DNA of 64,000 nucleotides, from the NCBI GenBank assembly GCA_031310005.1, contig CM062385.1:2046001-2110000 (forward strand), written 5' to 3'. The translations under genes and the position numbers were made by a program. This document shows, piece by piece, positions 46,696 through 57,604 of the stretch; positions within the stretch are counted from its first letter, which is position 1; each line of letters starts with the position of its first letter. Below the pieces are notes generated by a model. The model had not been told where the DNA came from, did not search any database, and worked only from the letters and a program-made list of their open reading frames with translations. The stretch is from Dactylellina haptotyla. Its lineage: Eukaryota > Ascomycota > Orbiliomycetes > Orbiliales > Orbiliaceae.

Positions 46696-47283
46696 CTTAT
46701 TTGATATCGGCAACCAGGTGAACGCCCAAAATCGCAAATTGTTGACAAAAAAAGCGAAAATATGCTAAATGGTAGAGACTTAAAGCTACTGCCTGTAAAA
46801 AAATGCGATTACATAAAGAGGGGTTGAACAATGAGGGGAAGCAGAGCTACATATTTGGAGAGATTGGGGTGCCAGCCTTGTCGTTTAAACGAGCTTGCAA
46901 GACCCCGTGACATGGCTCAGCTCGCGAGGCCAACAAGATTCGATTTGCTGGAGAGAAGTATCTGCAACACGAAGGATTCGTGAAGAGAGACCCAATGAGG
47001 ATTTTGATAGTAGGTTCGCGGAATGGTTGTCCCTCAAGCCTGACAGCACGAAAGTTTCGAGCCTTGTCTTGTCTTGGCGCTTCAGCACGGAATGACCTAG
47101 GGGCTCACCTTTCCCATCAATACTCGTGATGCCTATCTATTTTCTGATAATTCGGGTTTGAAGAAATTGCAGCACAATGGGCGAAAGCTTGTACTTTTAT
47201 TATATGAAGAATAAAAATTATATATATGTATACCATTTGGACTTGGCATTATTTCTCCCAGATGATAGTCTAGAGCATATAAA
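46696..47283. other. Intergenic region, nothing recognised
   Basis: Upstream flank of the Clr5-like gene and 3' flank of the Thr-rich secreted protein. The half near 47200 is AT-rich. No gene or repeat was recognised. Confidence 0.35.
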
Positions 47284-48424
47284 TTAAGAGATACACCGGC
47301 CACCATTGCATATTTGACCATTATTGCACTATAGTGGGGAGGCAAGCATTAGCAACATATTACGAGTTGACGAAATGGAAGAATATTTCCAACTTACTCT
47401 CTGGTTACATCCACCACAGTGGTACCAATCTAATTGGGTTCTGTAGCAATAGTTACCGCACCTGGCTCTGTTAGGATCCACACAAGTATACAGAGTCTCA
47501 TACACGGTACCGGTGATAGTACCGGTATTAGTTATGGATTCTTGGATAGTTGCAGAGGCGGTGATGGTCTCGGTGCTGTATTGGGATTCGACAGATGTGA
47601 CAGTGTCGTATACAACGGTGGTGATGAGTGTGAGCACCGTGACGCTAACGGTGGCAGTTACAGCGGAAGTAACAGTTTGACGTGGCAGAGTCTTGGTTGT
47701 GTAGGTGGTCAAGGCCTTCGCAGTGACGGTCTTTGTGGTTGTTTTGGTGAGCAGGCAAGCTAGAGATTTGTGTGTCGATGTTAGTCGAAAGCCTAAACGG
47801 GTGCGATCCAAAGATTTCTTACAGCATTGCTTTGGTACAGTTGTGCATGGAACGGCACGTTTAAGGGCGAATCCAAAGTTGCTGATGACTGAAGTTTCTG
47901 TCGCGGTAACAGTCCTTCATAAAATTACGTTAGCAAGTGTATTCTGGATTCTCGGGTGAACCATAGGGGACTATACTCGTCAAAGGTGGCGGTCTCAGTT
48001 GCTGTTAGTGTCACCGATGCCTCGTCGAGGAATACAGTGGTGGTGTATTCTGTAAGGGTAGAGAACACGGATACAGTGCCGGTATCCTCAACAGTATCGG
48101 TAACAACCTTGTTGGCGACGAGGGTGGCCTTGGATGGGTTGATAGTTATGGTCTTGGTGACCTTCGCAGGGGTGACCGTCTTCCACACAGTGCAAGTAGA
48201 GTACTTGAGTTTCCTCGCAGCTACGGTTTTAAGATAACGTAAGCATATCTCTTCGCAAATATAGCTTGATAGTGTCATTTTCTTCACTCACAAATAATCG
48301 AAGAGCAACTAGTAGTACTCGCTCTTGGAATATTAGAGCATGTCTTGTTCGGAACGCATGATGCTGCAAAAGAGGTCGCCGAAAATGCGAGCAAAGCGAA
48401 TGTGTAAATCTGATTAACCAACAT
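47284..48424 (-). CDS. Secreted Thr-rich protein with C-terminal cysteine module, five exons
   Basis: Exons 48424-48292, 48220-47977, 47914-47823, 47759-47398 and 47328-47284 join to 291 codons; the introns are 62-71 bases. The last exon is only 15 codons. A signal peptide is clear (MLVNQIYTFALLAFSATSFA). A Cys-containing segment follows, then a long Thr/Val-rich stretch likely to be O-glycosylated. The last two exons build a cysteine module: CGNYCYR, then CGGCNQRCNNGQIC, then CNGGRC. This C-x2-C-x3-C-x5-C-x4-C pattern resembles the CGGC..C..G..C..G.C end found in many secreted fungal proteins. It reforms correctly only when the tiny last exon is joined, which supports the model. It is probably extracellular or wall-associated. 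No catalytic motif is visible and the function is unknown. Confidence 0.75.
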
Positions 48425-49943
48425 CGTGAATGGTAAGCAGTAATTATTAACGAAAGAATGGCAGTACCGAAACACGAAAACAGCGGCTTAAAGAGCGACG
48501 GGAATAGAGGTATAAATGATGGAACCTACCGAATTCTAGTAAACGTCGCGATCGTGGTCCAGAATATATATTCAGGGTCCTCGGTATAAAAGGGGCAACA
48601 TCAGCAGGTTGGCGTCTATTTTGACTTTAAGAACATGCATTCCCCGTCAAAGCCTCGGTGTTGCTAGACCGAGATGAGGTTAGGAGAGGCCCGATTGTCT
48701 CTAAACTTCAAGCCACAATACCACTTTTGTGTAAACTCGATGCGATTACACATCGGAATCAAACAGTATTTTATTCAGCTCAAGGCCAAGGGCAATTTCC
48801 ACATTGTGTGTTGATTGGTGGTGTTCAGAGAGCAGAGGTGGCATGCGCTTGGCAGGGTTCAGTCGGAGCGCGCCTCGGCCAGCCAGATGTTTCTGCATTG
48901 GGTTTTGTATCCCAACCCTTCACTTGGGCTGGACGAGAGAGCAGGGACTGGCCGGATTCAATAATGGCTTTTCTCCTGAGGACGAGACCGGTCGACCGAC
49001 AACATAACAAGCTTGTTGTGTTTCGCTTTTCAGCCGCATGGCCAGGGCGATGGCAAGCCCGAGTTAGCTACAGTTATATCCACATGGCAATTAGAAAGTC
49101 GTGTAAGCGTAGAGTAGTCCAATGTTTTGTCACTTCGTATGGTTCCGAAGCTGTCAAAAAAAATTTTAGTTCCAAAGAATCGCGCGGCACCCCGATCGCG
49201 ATGCAGTAACCAGTTCGCGTTTTGTTTGCTTGAAGGCATTCGTTCAGCAACGCCACGCCTACGGCGCTATTATTTTGTGTTGGGCCTATTCGCCGAGACA
49301 ACCGGTTCGCGGACTGAATGTGGAATCATGAGGAGAAGGAAAGTGGCGAATAAGATCATATCCATCCCTGGAAATAGCAATTTCGATAGATATGCCCCAT
49401 GACGAAGGCAGTCTCCCAATAGGAAGAAAGGATGATCCAAAGATCGATCGATCTCGCCGGCACCCGGTTTCTTGGACAGAGATGGTCTTGCAGGCCAGAC
49501 AGCACTAAAATCTGATACAGATGAGTTTAAGCTCGAAAGTAAGAATAAGGAAATCCGTGACACCAATATAATAACAATCCTGCACATACAATCTGCTGCG
49601 GATTTGCTCGCATGTCGGCGCTGCGCATTCGATTAGCGTTCCCATGGCTCGGTTGCCTCCGTTGAACGGCCATTTAATTGACGAGGCTATTCGTTTTATG
49701 ACGTAGCAAGGTTGAAACTCTTCCTTAACTAAACTTTGAGGTTAGAACACCAGCTGCACTGGGCCTGCAGCGCCTGTGTAGATGCCATTTCACAGGAAAA
49801 ACCAATGTTTTAAAAAAGTTAGTTTATAAATATAAACAGGAAGGGTCACAAAGCTTCGGCCGGCCTTATCTAGATTTCCCTTGAAATAGTCACTCAAGAT
49901 CAATACCAAGGCTAGCTCATCCGTAGAACACGGTCACAACGCC
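48425..49943. other. Intergenic region, nothing recognised
   Basis: Two divergent promoters plus about 1 kb of neutral-looking DNA. A 183-codon plus-strand frame at 48658-49209 overlaps open frames on both strands and has no family signature, so I did not call it. Confidence 0.35.
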
Positions 49944-51739
49944 ATGTATAATTTTATCTATTCTCTTCTTTTCTATGCACTATTCTCAAACAACTTAGCA
50001 AGTGCGAGTAGCTGTTCCAAGTTTCCGGTGATTGATTTTGTCAGTTACGCCACATGACCGAAAGATATATATTCCTTTAAATCCCGAACGTAACTAACGC
50101 ATATGTAAACATATATAAAGGGATATGCCCAACATGACCAGACCATTCTTCATAATATATCCTACGCGACTTACGCCAATATTAGATTCGCCCAACCCCC
50201 GGTCGGAGAGCTACGGTTTCGGGCTCCCAAGCTCCCTCCACCAAAGTCAACTACCATTCAAAATGGCAGCCACCCACGTAATTTTACAGACTGCTTGATA
50301 TCAATTCCTCCCGATCTTCCAATTGCACCGGGTGTTAATGGAACATCCTGGGAAGCGAGGATTGTCTATTCCTAACCGTGAAAGTTCCGGAAGGTCTTAC
50401 TGGAAAGAGAGTCCCAGTTCTGCACTGGTTATACGGGGGAGGTGTACGTTAAAAAGTCCCCAAATACCAGGGTATTACTCCTAGATATTAACATTTTTGT
50501 AGTACATTTTTGGAGGTAGCAATGATTGGGCTGGGAACCCTGCTGGGCTCTTCCAGGAAATGGATCCGAATGAGAAGTTTATCACCGTCAGTTCGAACTA
50601 CCGCCTCGGATCTCTCGGCTGGGTGTCTTCTGAAGGCGTTGACATGACCCCGAACGCCGGTCTGTGGGACGCGCTTATTGGCCTCGAGTGGACGAAGGAG
50701 TATATAAGTTATTTTGGAGGGGATCCTGACCGTATCACGGCTATTGGGGAGTCCGCCGGGGGAGGTATTATTCAGCATTTGCTGACTCTGCGCGGAGGAA
50801 ACGGTACCATACCATTCAACCAAGCCATTATAACGTCACCTGGATATCGTCCCCACGTAAACCGCTCAGCGGCTATGTCAGAGTTATACAACGATTTCCT
50901 CGATGCCGCCAATTGTTCTGATATCAAGTGTCTTCGCAGTTTGCCTTCGAGTGCCATTGCGAAAGCAAACAAACAATTGATATTCGACGTACCAGATCGG
51001 CAAGGGTTTATCGGTCCGTCGATTGGATTCGGTCCTATCATCGATGGCGATCTCGTTACGGCACTGCCTGAGCAGCTACTCAAGGAAGGAAAATACCATA
51101 GGTCCGTGCGGAAGGTGTTGACGGCAAATATGGCCGCTGATGGGCTTGGAGCTACTTCATGTAGGATCATTCCAAACTTTCTTCAAGTTCACGCAGCATA
51201 TAGAAACCACTACGTGGGAGGATTTCTTACCTATCTGGATGTCAAATCCAACTCCCCGAACCATTGAAATCGCCAATGCAACTTGGCCGAACACCACAGG
51301 TCTCGCTCTTCAAACCTTTGCGCAAGACGCTATATACGCCTGTCATGCCTGGAGAACGGCGAAAGTTTGGGGCTCTAACGCTTACCGCTACAGCATGTCA
51401 ATTCCGCCCGCAACGCACGGGCAGGATCAATTCTACTATCTATACGTTAATGGCACATACGAACAAACTTCTGTTGAATATCCTAAAGTCGCGAGACAAT
51501 TGCAAGCATACTTCCGACGGTTTATTTTACAGGGTTATGCGGGTGGAGGTGAAGAATCGTGTGGTTATAACGAAAAAACGACGACAGTGACGCCACAACA
51601 TTGGCCAGCGTATGGAAACATGCAACGCTGGGTCAATATAACAAATGATACATTTATTTTGACTTATGGCGAGGAGGATCAAGCGAAGCGTTGTGAAGTT
51701 CTCTTGGATTTAATCAATGATCCAAAAAATGGTTTCTAG
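49944..51739 (+). pseudogene. Decayed secreted carboxylesterase (type B)
   Basis: A signal-peptide-like start at 49944 (MYNFIYSLLFYALFSNN) is followed, after an unclear intron, by carboxylesterase sequence. The pieces include NIRFAQPPVGELRFRAP near 50190, EDCLFLTVKVPEG near 50360 and HWLYGGG joined over an intron (50444-50502) to YIFGGSNDW. They continue with SSNYRLGSLGWVS near 50590, nucleophile motif GESAGGG near 50750, GYNEKT near 51560 and a C-terminus at 51739. The order is right for the family, but at least two shifts of frame are needed outside any splice site, near 50345-50360 and near 51150-51165. The active-site His motif of the C-terminal part is not evident. It looks like a recently broken host gene. 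Some shifts could be assembly errors. It is not closely related to the intact esterase at 33.6-35.4 kb beyond the family motifs. Confidence 0.7.
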
Positions 51740-52238
51740 ACGAAGAAGATTCTAAATATATTCAATCTGAAATTGAAATCCGTGAACCAGATATGGAGCT
51801 CGTTGACTACGTCCGCCTTTCCTTTTTATCCAATTTTGCCAAATTCTTCTTTAGGTAGAAACTCTGCTCAAGTCACTTTTGACAATCTCACAGAGCTCGG
51901 TGTTTCTCTCTTTTGCGTGGTGATTCAAGTTTGTATCTCGCATATGCATGAGATCTCAGCCGCACCGCACTAGGATAAAATGTGGCAACCCCACGAAGGA
52001 TCCCAATCCCAGATAATGATGGGGAAAATATAAGGTTAGATGTCGCTCTTTAAGATTCCTATTATGGTGTCTCAAGTTTAAATCGGTTTACTGACAAAGG
52101 CCCTAGTATCGCGGTTCGGACCAAATCAATATGTTGAAGGGAATGGAAACCGCCACATATCGATCTAGAGCACTCGCTCCCTTCTAAACGACGATCCGAT
52201 GATAAGATTTGCGGCTTTTGGTATCTGAAACTCTAAAG
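51740..52238. other. Intergenic region before the membrane-protein gene
   Basis: About 500 bases, no gene seen. It probably contains the promoter of the 52239 gene. Confidence 0.35.
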
Positions 52239-53527
52239 ATGGGAGGCATCACCAAAGCAATATCGATGGGCGTGTTCTGGTCCCTCACGGCGTTTGACGG
52301 TCTACTCCTCATCCTGCGACTTCGTACCCGCCTCCGCATCTATCACAAATTCCGCTCCGATGACTACGCTCTTATCTTCGCTTATATCGTCCTTCTTGCA
52401 GGAGGCGGTATATACGTCTGGATGATCGATACTTTTGTCGACCTTCTCCCGTTCGAAGAAGGTTACGCAACCGCAGATACCTACTTCCCACCGCTGGCGC
52501 ATAAAGTCGGTGTGGTAGATCTAGTCTACGATGTGATTTTTGTGAGCGCGAATTGGGCTGTTAAGCTTAGTTTCCTGTTATTCTTGCGCCGGATTCTCCA
52601 ACCGATTCCTGGATACTTGAAATGGTGGTGGCTTTGCTTTGGCGCGTGGGCAGCAATGCTACTGGGCAATTACTTATCCGTAATATGGCTTTGCAAACAG
52701 GCTCGAGGTAATGGGATTACCACACAAGGTATGTTACACATCAGGATAGCGTACTAGACTTTTCAAATCCCTCTAATGTACATTGGCCTTTCTAGATCAG
52801 TGTAGTAATACCACCGACCGCCGCTTCCTAATTGGCATCCTAACTTACTCTTGCGCGACCGATATCGCCATCGATATACTGATAATAATCCTCCCCTATC
52901 CACTAATATCTCAACTTAAGAAGATAACCTGGCGTCAAAAGATCGGGTTATGTTGCGTTTTCTCATTAGCTTTCATCACAATCGCTCTAGCTTCATTCCG
53001 AATTGCTTATCAGCTTGGAGTAACAACGCAGAGATTGAATCATATGTCAGGGTATTTCGTTACTTGGATGGAAGTACTGATCTCTATTTGTACGATACCT
53101 TCCCTTATACAACTGCTATCTTTAACAAAGGGCTAACAATATCATATTTTTAGGTATGGGTTGTATCCCTGGTCTGATACCAATCATGCGCCGTCGGTCA
53201 ATGCCACCAGTGCCAGGACACCTGGCAAACTTTCAGTTTGGTCAAAGGGATGTAGAGGCTGACCCGGGAACGAGACAAGTGCCGGCTATGAGGGAACGGC
53301 AAGCCAAACGAAAGTCAAGGGACCCATGGGAGATAACAGCTTGGTTTAACATCAGCAGTCGGCGGGGAAGCGCAACACCCCAAACCGCACTGGTGGTCCA
53401 GATGCCGGCCGAGGACCAGGAAAAGAAGTTGGGTAGAGATCCAATATCAGAAGCGAGCGAACCCCAATCTATGTCGCTATCTATGGACAGTCAGATACAA
53501 AAGGATCAAGGGCCACTGAGTCTATGA
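52239..53527 (+). CDS. Fungal SAT4/rhodopsin-like integral membrane protein
   Basis: Exons 52239-52728, 52796-53089 and 53154-53527 (introns 67 and 64 bases) join to 385 codons, starting at an ATG rather than the in-frame TTG 30 bases earlier. At least six hydrophobic helices are visible: residues 5-28, 42-62, 90-115, 128-150, 175-198 and 212-235, with a possible seventh near 240-265. The SAT4-type features are there: an RxxRxYxKFRSDDYALIFAY stretch after helix 1, a conserved WAxKLSFLLFLRR segment and an acidic/polar extracellular loop containing CSNTTDRR. The C-terminal 110 residues are a soluble, Arg-, Pro- and Ser-rich tail. This large family is commonly labelled 'rhodopsin domain-containing' or Pth11-like, although it lacks the retinal lysine signature and its function is mostly unknown; some members are thought to be surface sensors. 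The exon 3 junction is the least certain part. Confidence 0.75.
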
Positions 53528-54657
53528 CCTAAATATTCGCTTCCTTTCTTAGAATATGCATGGCGTTTCGTTTTTATAAAGATACCACAGAATCGACCCA
53601 TTTAGATGCTTATATAGAAGTCTATGTTGCCCTCTTGATATCGATGTGTTGGAAGTCCAGGAGTGTTAGTTTGGCAATATTTTAGCATTAATATTCAGTC
53701 TTGTACCTAGACAAAGATTAATATTCTTACATGAAGAAAAATCTGGTATAAAAACGAGATAGGGATGGTCAATTCCCGGTTGAGATGGAGCTAGAGTTCT
53801 AATTTTTTGTTTGCACAAATGAATATTGGAAGCTGCTTCGAAGCATAGGTCGAGCAAACATTTGTGTGAAACACATGGCCGCCTGCACGGTAATATTACC
53901 GAATCCCGATGCTCTAGCATAATAATCTATATACCCCTCTTGCGGATATTTTGGCGATATCTGAATCGAAATGTAATTGATTGTAGGATTGGTTTCTCCT
54001 GAAAATCGGTTTTCCAAGCCTGAAGGCTTTTCTCGTGCACTCTTGAACCTTTATCCCGAAGGAGCAATTGACACGCGACATTTTATTTGACCCTGACGAT
54101 CCACTCACAGAGATCCCCCACAACACGCCAAAGCGGCAACATCTTCATATTTAGATGTCTTGGCTGGGCCAATTGGCTCTTTTATATCTGAATAAACCCA
54201 GGTACATATTTTCTCGGCCAGTAGTCTGAGAGCCGCGTGCCTATGGCGCTGACGTCAGATCTCTCCAAGGACGTCAATCTGTATCAGCTCCTGGAAGATC
54301 CAAGAACTACTAGTTCTGAACCCTAGATGTTTATCGGCATTTTCCTTGTAAATTTCAGCGGTTATCGAATTCCATAGTCTATAAGATCAAAGGGATGGCC
54401 TTCTTGTTGTCCTTTTTACATAGTTTGTACAAAGAGCAGCTATCATCTCCAGAATCCATCATCGCGACGGGTCTTGACGTTTTCTAACCATAGTCACTCA
54501 TTCAATCACAGCTTTCATTTCTATTATCAATTTTATCTTTCTTCTTTTTTTTTTCTTTTTTCCTTCACCCTTTGTCGGATTAAGACAGACGCTCTCCCCG
54601 ATCAGCTTATCCTTTGTAAATTTTGTATAGAAATATATATATCATATCCGATACAAA
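53528..54657. other. Intergenic region with promoter of the secreted PAN-like gene
   Basis: About 1.1 kb with no credible gene. The final 150 bases hold a long pyrimidine tract (about 54525-54570) and a TATATAT run near 54633, a typical strong fungal promoter pattern just before the ATG at 54658. Confidence 0.45.
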
Positions 54658-55311
54658 ATGCTATTTGCACCAGTCCTCGCGATATCTGTTGCGGCAATCG
54701 CCTCCTTATCCGAGGCTCGAGCGGTTCCAACCTACCAACCTGTGGGTTATACCCTTCTCTATACAGGTCTCAAGGCCCTCCCAAATTCCAACAAGATCAT
54801 CAGACCATTTGCAAGTGCCACAGAGCCTGATACTCCATTTACTTGTGCCGCCACCTGCGACTCTATCCCGTCTTGCAAGTTCTTCGCTATCTATACCCCA
54901 ATGGGATCTAAGGATAGAGCCTGCCAGTATTACCAAGAAGAAGATCCTTATAATGAGAACAATCCTTCCGGAACACAATTCACCCACCAAGTACAAGAGC
55001 TTTGTGGATACCAGAGAGAGAAAGACGATGATAGCAAGTCCAAGACTGTCGGAAACTCAGCCGTTGAGAGCCCAGATTCCCAGAAAAGGCAAATACACAA
55101 CAGCCCCAGTCTCAACGTTCGCTATGAAAAGACACCACCTCCACCTCCGACCCCATTCCAAAATTGCACCAAGTCGACAGTTGGAAAACCAGAAAAACGA
55201 TATACACCCAACTTAATTCCATACTACCCTGATACCGTCGCCGGAGAGACAGTTAAGCGATGTGGCGCTATTTGCAAAAGCTTGCTTGCCGTCCGAAGTC
55301 TTCTAAATTAA
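54658..55311 (+). CDS. Secreted protein with PAN/Apple-like cysteine domain and dibasic sites
   Basis: Single-exon, 217 codons. A signal peptide (about residues 1-21) ends near EARA. Residues 30-120 have Cys pairs in PAN/Apple style: FTCAATCDSIPSCKFFAIY, then ACQYYQ and LCGYQ. The second half is Pro/Lys-rich, with three KR dibasic sites (QKRQ, EKRY, VKRC) that could be cut by a Kex2-type protease. Near the end, ETVKRCGAICKS looks like the start of a second Apple-like domain that stops after about 20 residues. The protein may therefore be a truncated two-domain relative. PAN-type domains bind proteins or sugars. The role is probably extracellular but otherwise unknown. Confidence 0.7.
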   Translation: MLFAPVLAISVAAIASLSEARAVPTYQPVGYTLLYTGLKALPNSNKIIRPFASATEPDTPFTCAATCDSIPSCKFFAIYTPMGSKDRACQYYQEEDPYNENNPSGTQFTHQVQELCGYQREKDDDSKSKTVGNSAVESPDSQKRQIHNSPSLNVRYEKTPPPPPTPFQNCTKSTVGKPEKRYTPNLIPYYPDTVAGETVKRCGAICKSLLAVRSLLN

Positions 55312-56583
55312 CTTGATTTAGATAGTAGTTCCGAGATGCCTTCAAGTTTGCGTTGGTTCCAAGAAAATCTTGATTTTCTTGTCGTTTTAAAGTTTTAACT
55401 TCAATTCTTAAATCAAAAATTTAGCCTCGGGGTTTATTTGTTCGTTTTAGTTGACTGTATCAATTCTGTTTCCGACCCGACCCGGTGTCCTCTTTTCAAT
55501 TCAAAAATCAAAACATATATTCACTAGAGGGCTAGCGTGTTGCTAGTGTCGTATTTTGCTTTTGCGCCTTTTATTCAGACGATTCCGCGTCAGAAGTGTT
55601 TTGTAGGCTTGGCTCCGCTAGCTCAATCGGTGCATCTGAAAAGCATTTGAGAAAATCATGGTTCTTTTTGTGCAACAGATGAGTGTCAATTTTCTCAATT
55701 TTAGGAGTTGGTAATAGTCTTGCTGCTGTTTTCGTACTTTTGAACAATAGTGTTTTCTATAGACCTAGCCTGTAGAATTCGGTTTCCCTTTGTAAAGCAT
55801 ATGGTGCCTCTCATCAGGAAACTTAGACCTAGTAGAAGAGCTAAAATCAAATGATGTATTTGGTGCGCGCGGTTTAAAAATGCGAACTAGTCTGATCCAC
55901 AAATTGTCTACGCATCGGGCTTTATGAATATATTTCCCGGCGCTTTGCTGGCGATTACTATCCTAACAGGACAGAGGAGCTGAGCTTGGCAGCGTCGAAA
56001 AGTAAAAATGTTTATCCGAACGGCAGGTGGTGACTAATCCCAAACAGACCTGGTGCTAATTGTGAGCGAGACAGGAAGAACCCTCAGTTTACCAAGGTTC
56101 TGTTTACCGGAGCTAGAAGTTGTAGCGCCGTTCTACATGTTACGTTATGACGCTGGCTCCTCTGGCGAGGCAAAACAGTCACCAAACACAGGTGCTATTC
56201 ATAGCCCCTGTTTCGATTCAGCCCTCCCTCACAGGCCACATTTCCCCCATTCAGACTAGTGCGATTCGAATGCATTCAAATTCGCAAGTTTGAATGGCCA
56301 GCACAGCGACCCACCTCGCTGTGATGCGACGTGATATGCTTTCTTATCCCATAATGGCATGCAGGCTCTAGCCATTGGAGCTCGTATCTTCTTATCCGAA
56401 CATTGACGCACATCGCACTATTATATACAGAGTGTTCCCACCCTCGTCAATATTTTTTTCCTTCAAGATCAACTTGTCCATGCCTCCCGTTTAATCTCGT
56501 TTAATCCCTCGTTTGTTTATCTATTTCCTTTACCTCTCGGTCTTTTTCGCATCGGTACCGTCAATATTTCTACAGGACAAGCG
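55312..56583. other. Intergenic region, nothing recognised
   Basis: About 1.3 kb without a supported gene. The last 200 bases are pyrimidine-rich and probably form the promoter of the next gene. Confidence 0.35.
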
Positions 56584-57604
56584 ATGCGCTGGTTAAGATC
56601 TTTTGTGCTGGTCGCGGGAGTGGCCGCAAGGCTTGCTCAAGCCGTGGTACCCGAATCACTGGCTGAAGCCTTTGTCTCCGGGATGACCCTCTCAGTAAAG
56701 TTTGGTGATACACTTGTAACGGATGATAGTACAGTATCGGCAGGATGTGAGTATCGAATTCCGGGCTTCTCAACCAGGAAGTTTCCCGTCTTGCTAACTC
56801 GGATTCCCTTCAGCGATACCCTCGTCTCCTGTGTTCACGCTCAACTCGCCCAACGTCCCGATCCCAGACAACACACGGTACACGATAGTGCTCATGGACA
56901 TTACCACCTCGAGGAATCCGACTACTGAGGCAGTACTACACTATGCAGCTTCCAATTTGCAGGCGCCGAACAAAGATGGTGGCGAGTTGAAATTTGGGGC
57001 TATGAACTTCGAATATGTTCCACCGGCGGCGGGCACAGAAGCCAGCTACATTTTCCTGGTCTACGCTCAACTCGACGGTGATATCGAACTCAATCTCCAG
57101 AGCGTACCGGCAGCCGGTGATACTCGCCAGTTCAGTGTAAGCGTCTTCCGACAGGATAATGGATTCCAACTGGCGGACACAGGAATCGGATTCACCGTGG
57201 ACAACTCGGCTGGTGGCGAAAGCACGAGCAGCACTTCGGCCCCACCACTGAGCACGCCGCCATTCTCATTCCCAAACACGACCACTACGACCTCGAGCAG
57301 CACATCCGAATCTACGACCTCTCTACCAGCCAACACCACGACCACTTTCAGCACATCAGAAACACCTGCTCCACCTGCTCCACCCAGCACCTCCTACCTG
57401 ACTCTGTCAGTGAGCGGCTCGACAAGAACCGTCATCTACACCGCGCCTAACGATCCAGGGTCGACTCTCGGACCTGTATCCACCACTACATCAGCAAATC
57501 CTTCGCTGATAACGAACGAACCCAGCACAGGGTCTCAGAATATTGTTTCGCGAAGCGCGATGGCACTTTTGGCATTCTGCGCCGTATTTGTTGCTTTCGT
57601 TTGA
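56584..57604 (+). CDS. GPI-anchored secreted PEBP-like protein
   Basis: Exons 56584-56746 and 56814-57604 (67-base intron with GCTAAC branch site) join to 317 codons. A signal peptide covers residues 1 to about 20. Residues 25-205 have the order of blocks of phosphatidylethanolamine-binding proteins: a beta-rich start, YTIVLMDITTSRNPTTEAVLHY (like YTLVMVDPDAPSR), NFEYVPPAAGTEASYIFLVYAQ (like YVGPGPPxGTGxHRYxFxLYxQ) and RQFSVSVFRQDNGF. The DPDAPSR motif is degenerate, so ligand binding is uncertain. A Ser/Thr-rich stalk (about 215-295) and a C-terminal hydrophobic tail (AMALLAFCAVFVAFV) indicate a GPI anchor. It is probably a cell-wall or plasma-membrane surface protein. Confidence 0.75.

Noticed and set aside
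48658-49209. 183-codon plus-strand frame
   Set aside because: Overlapping open frames on both strands, no conserved motif, and composition without a plausible fold.
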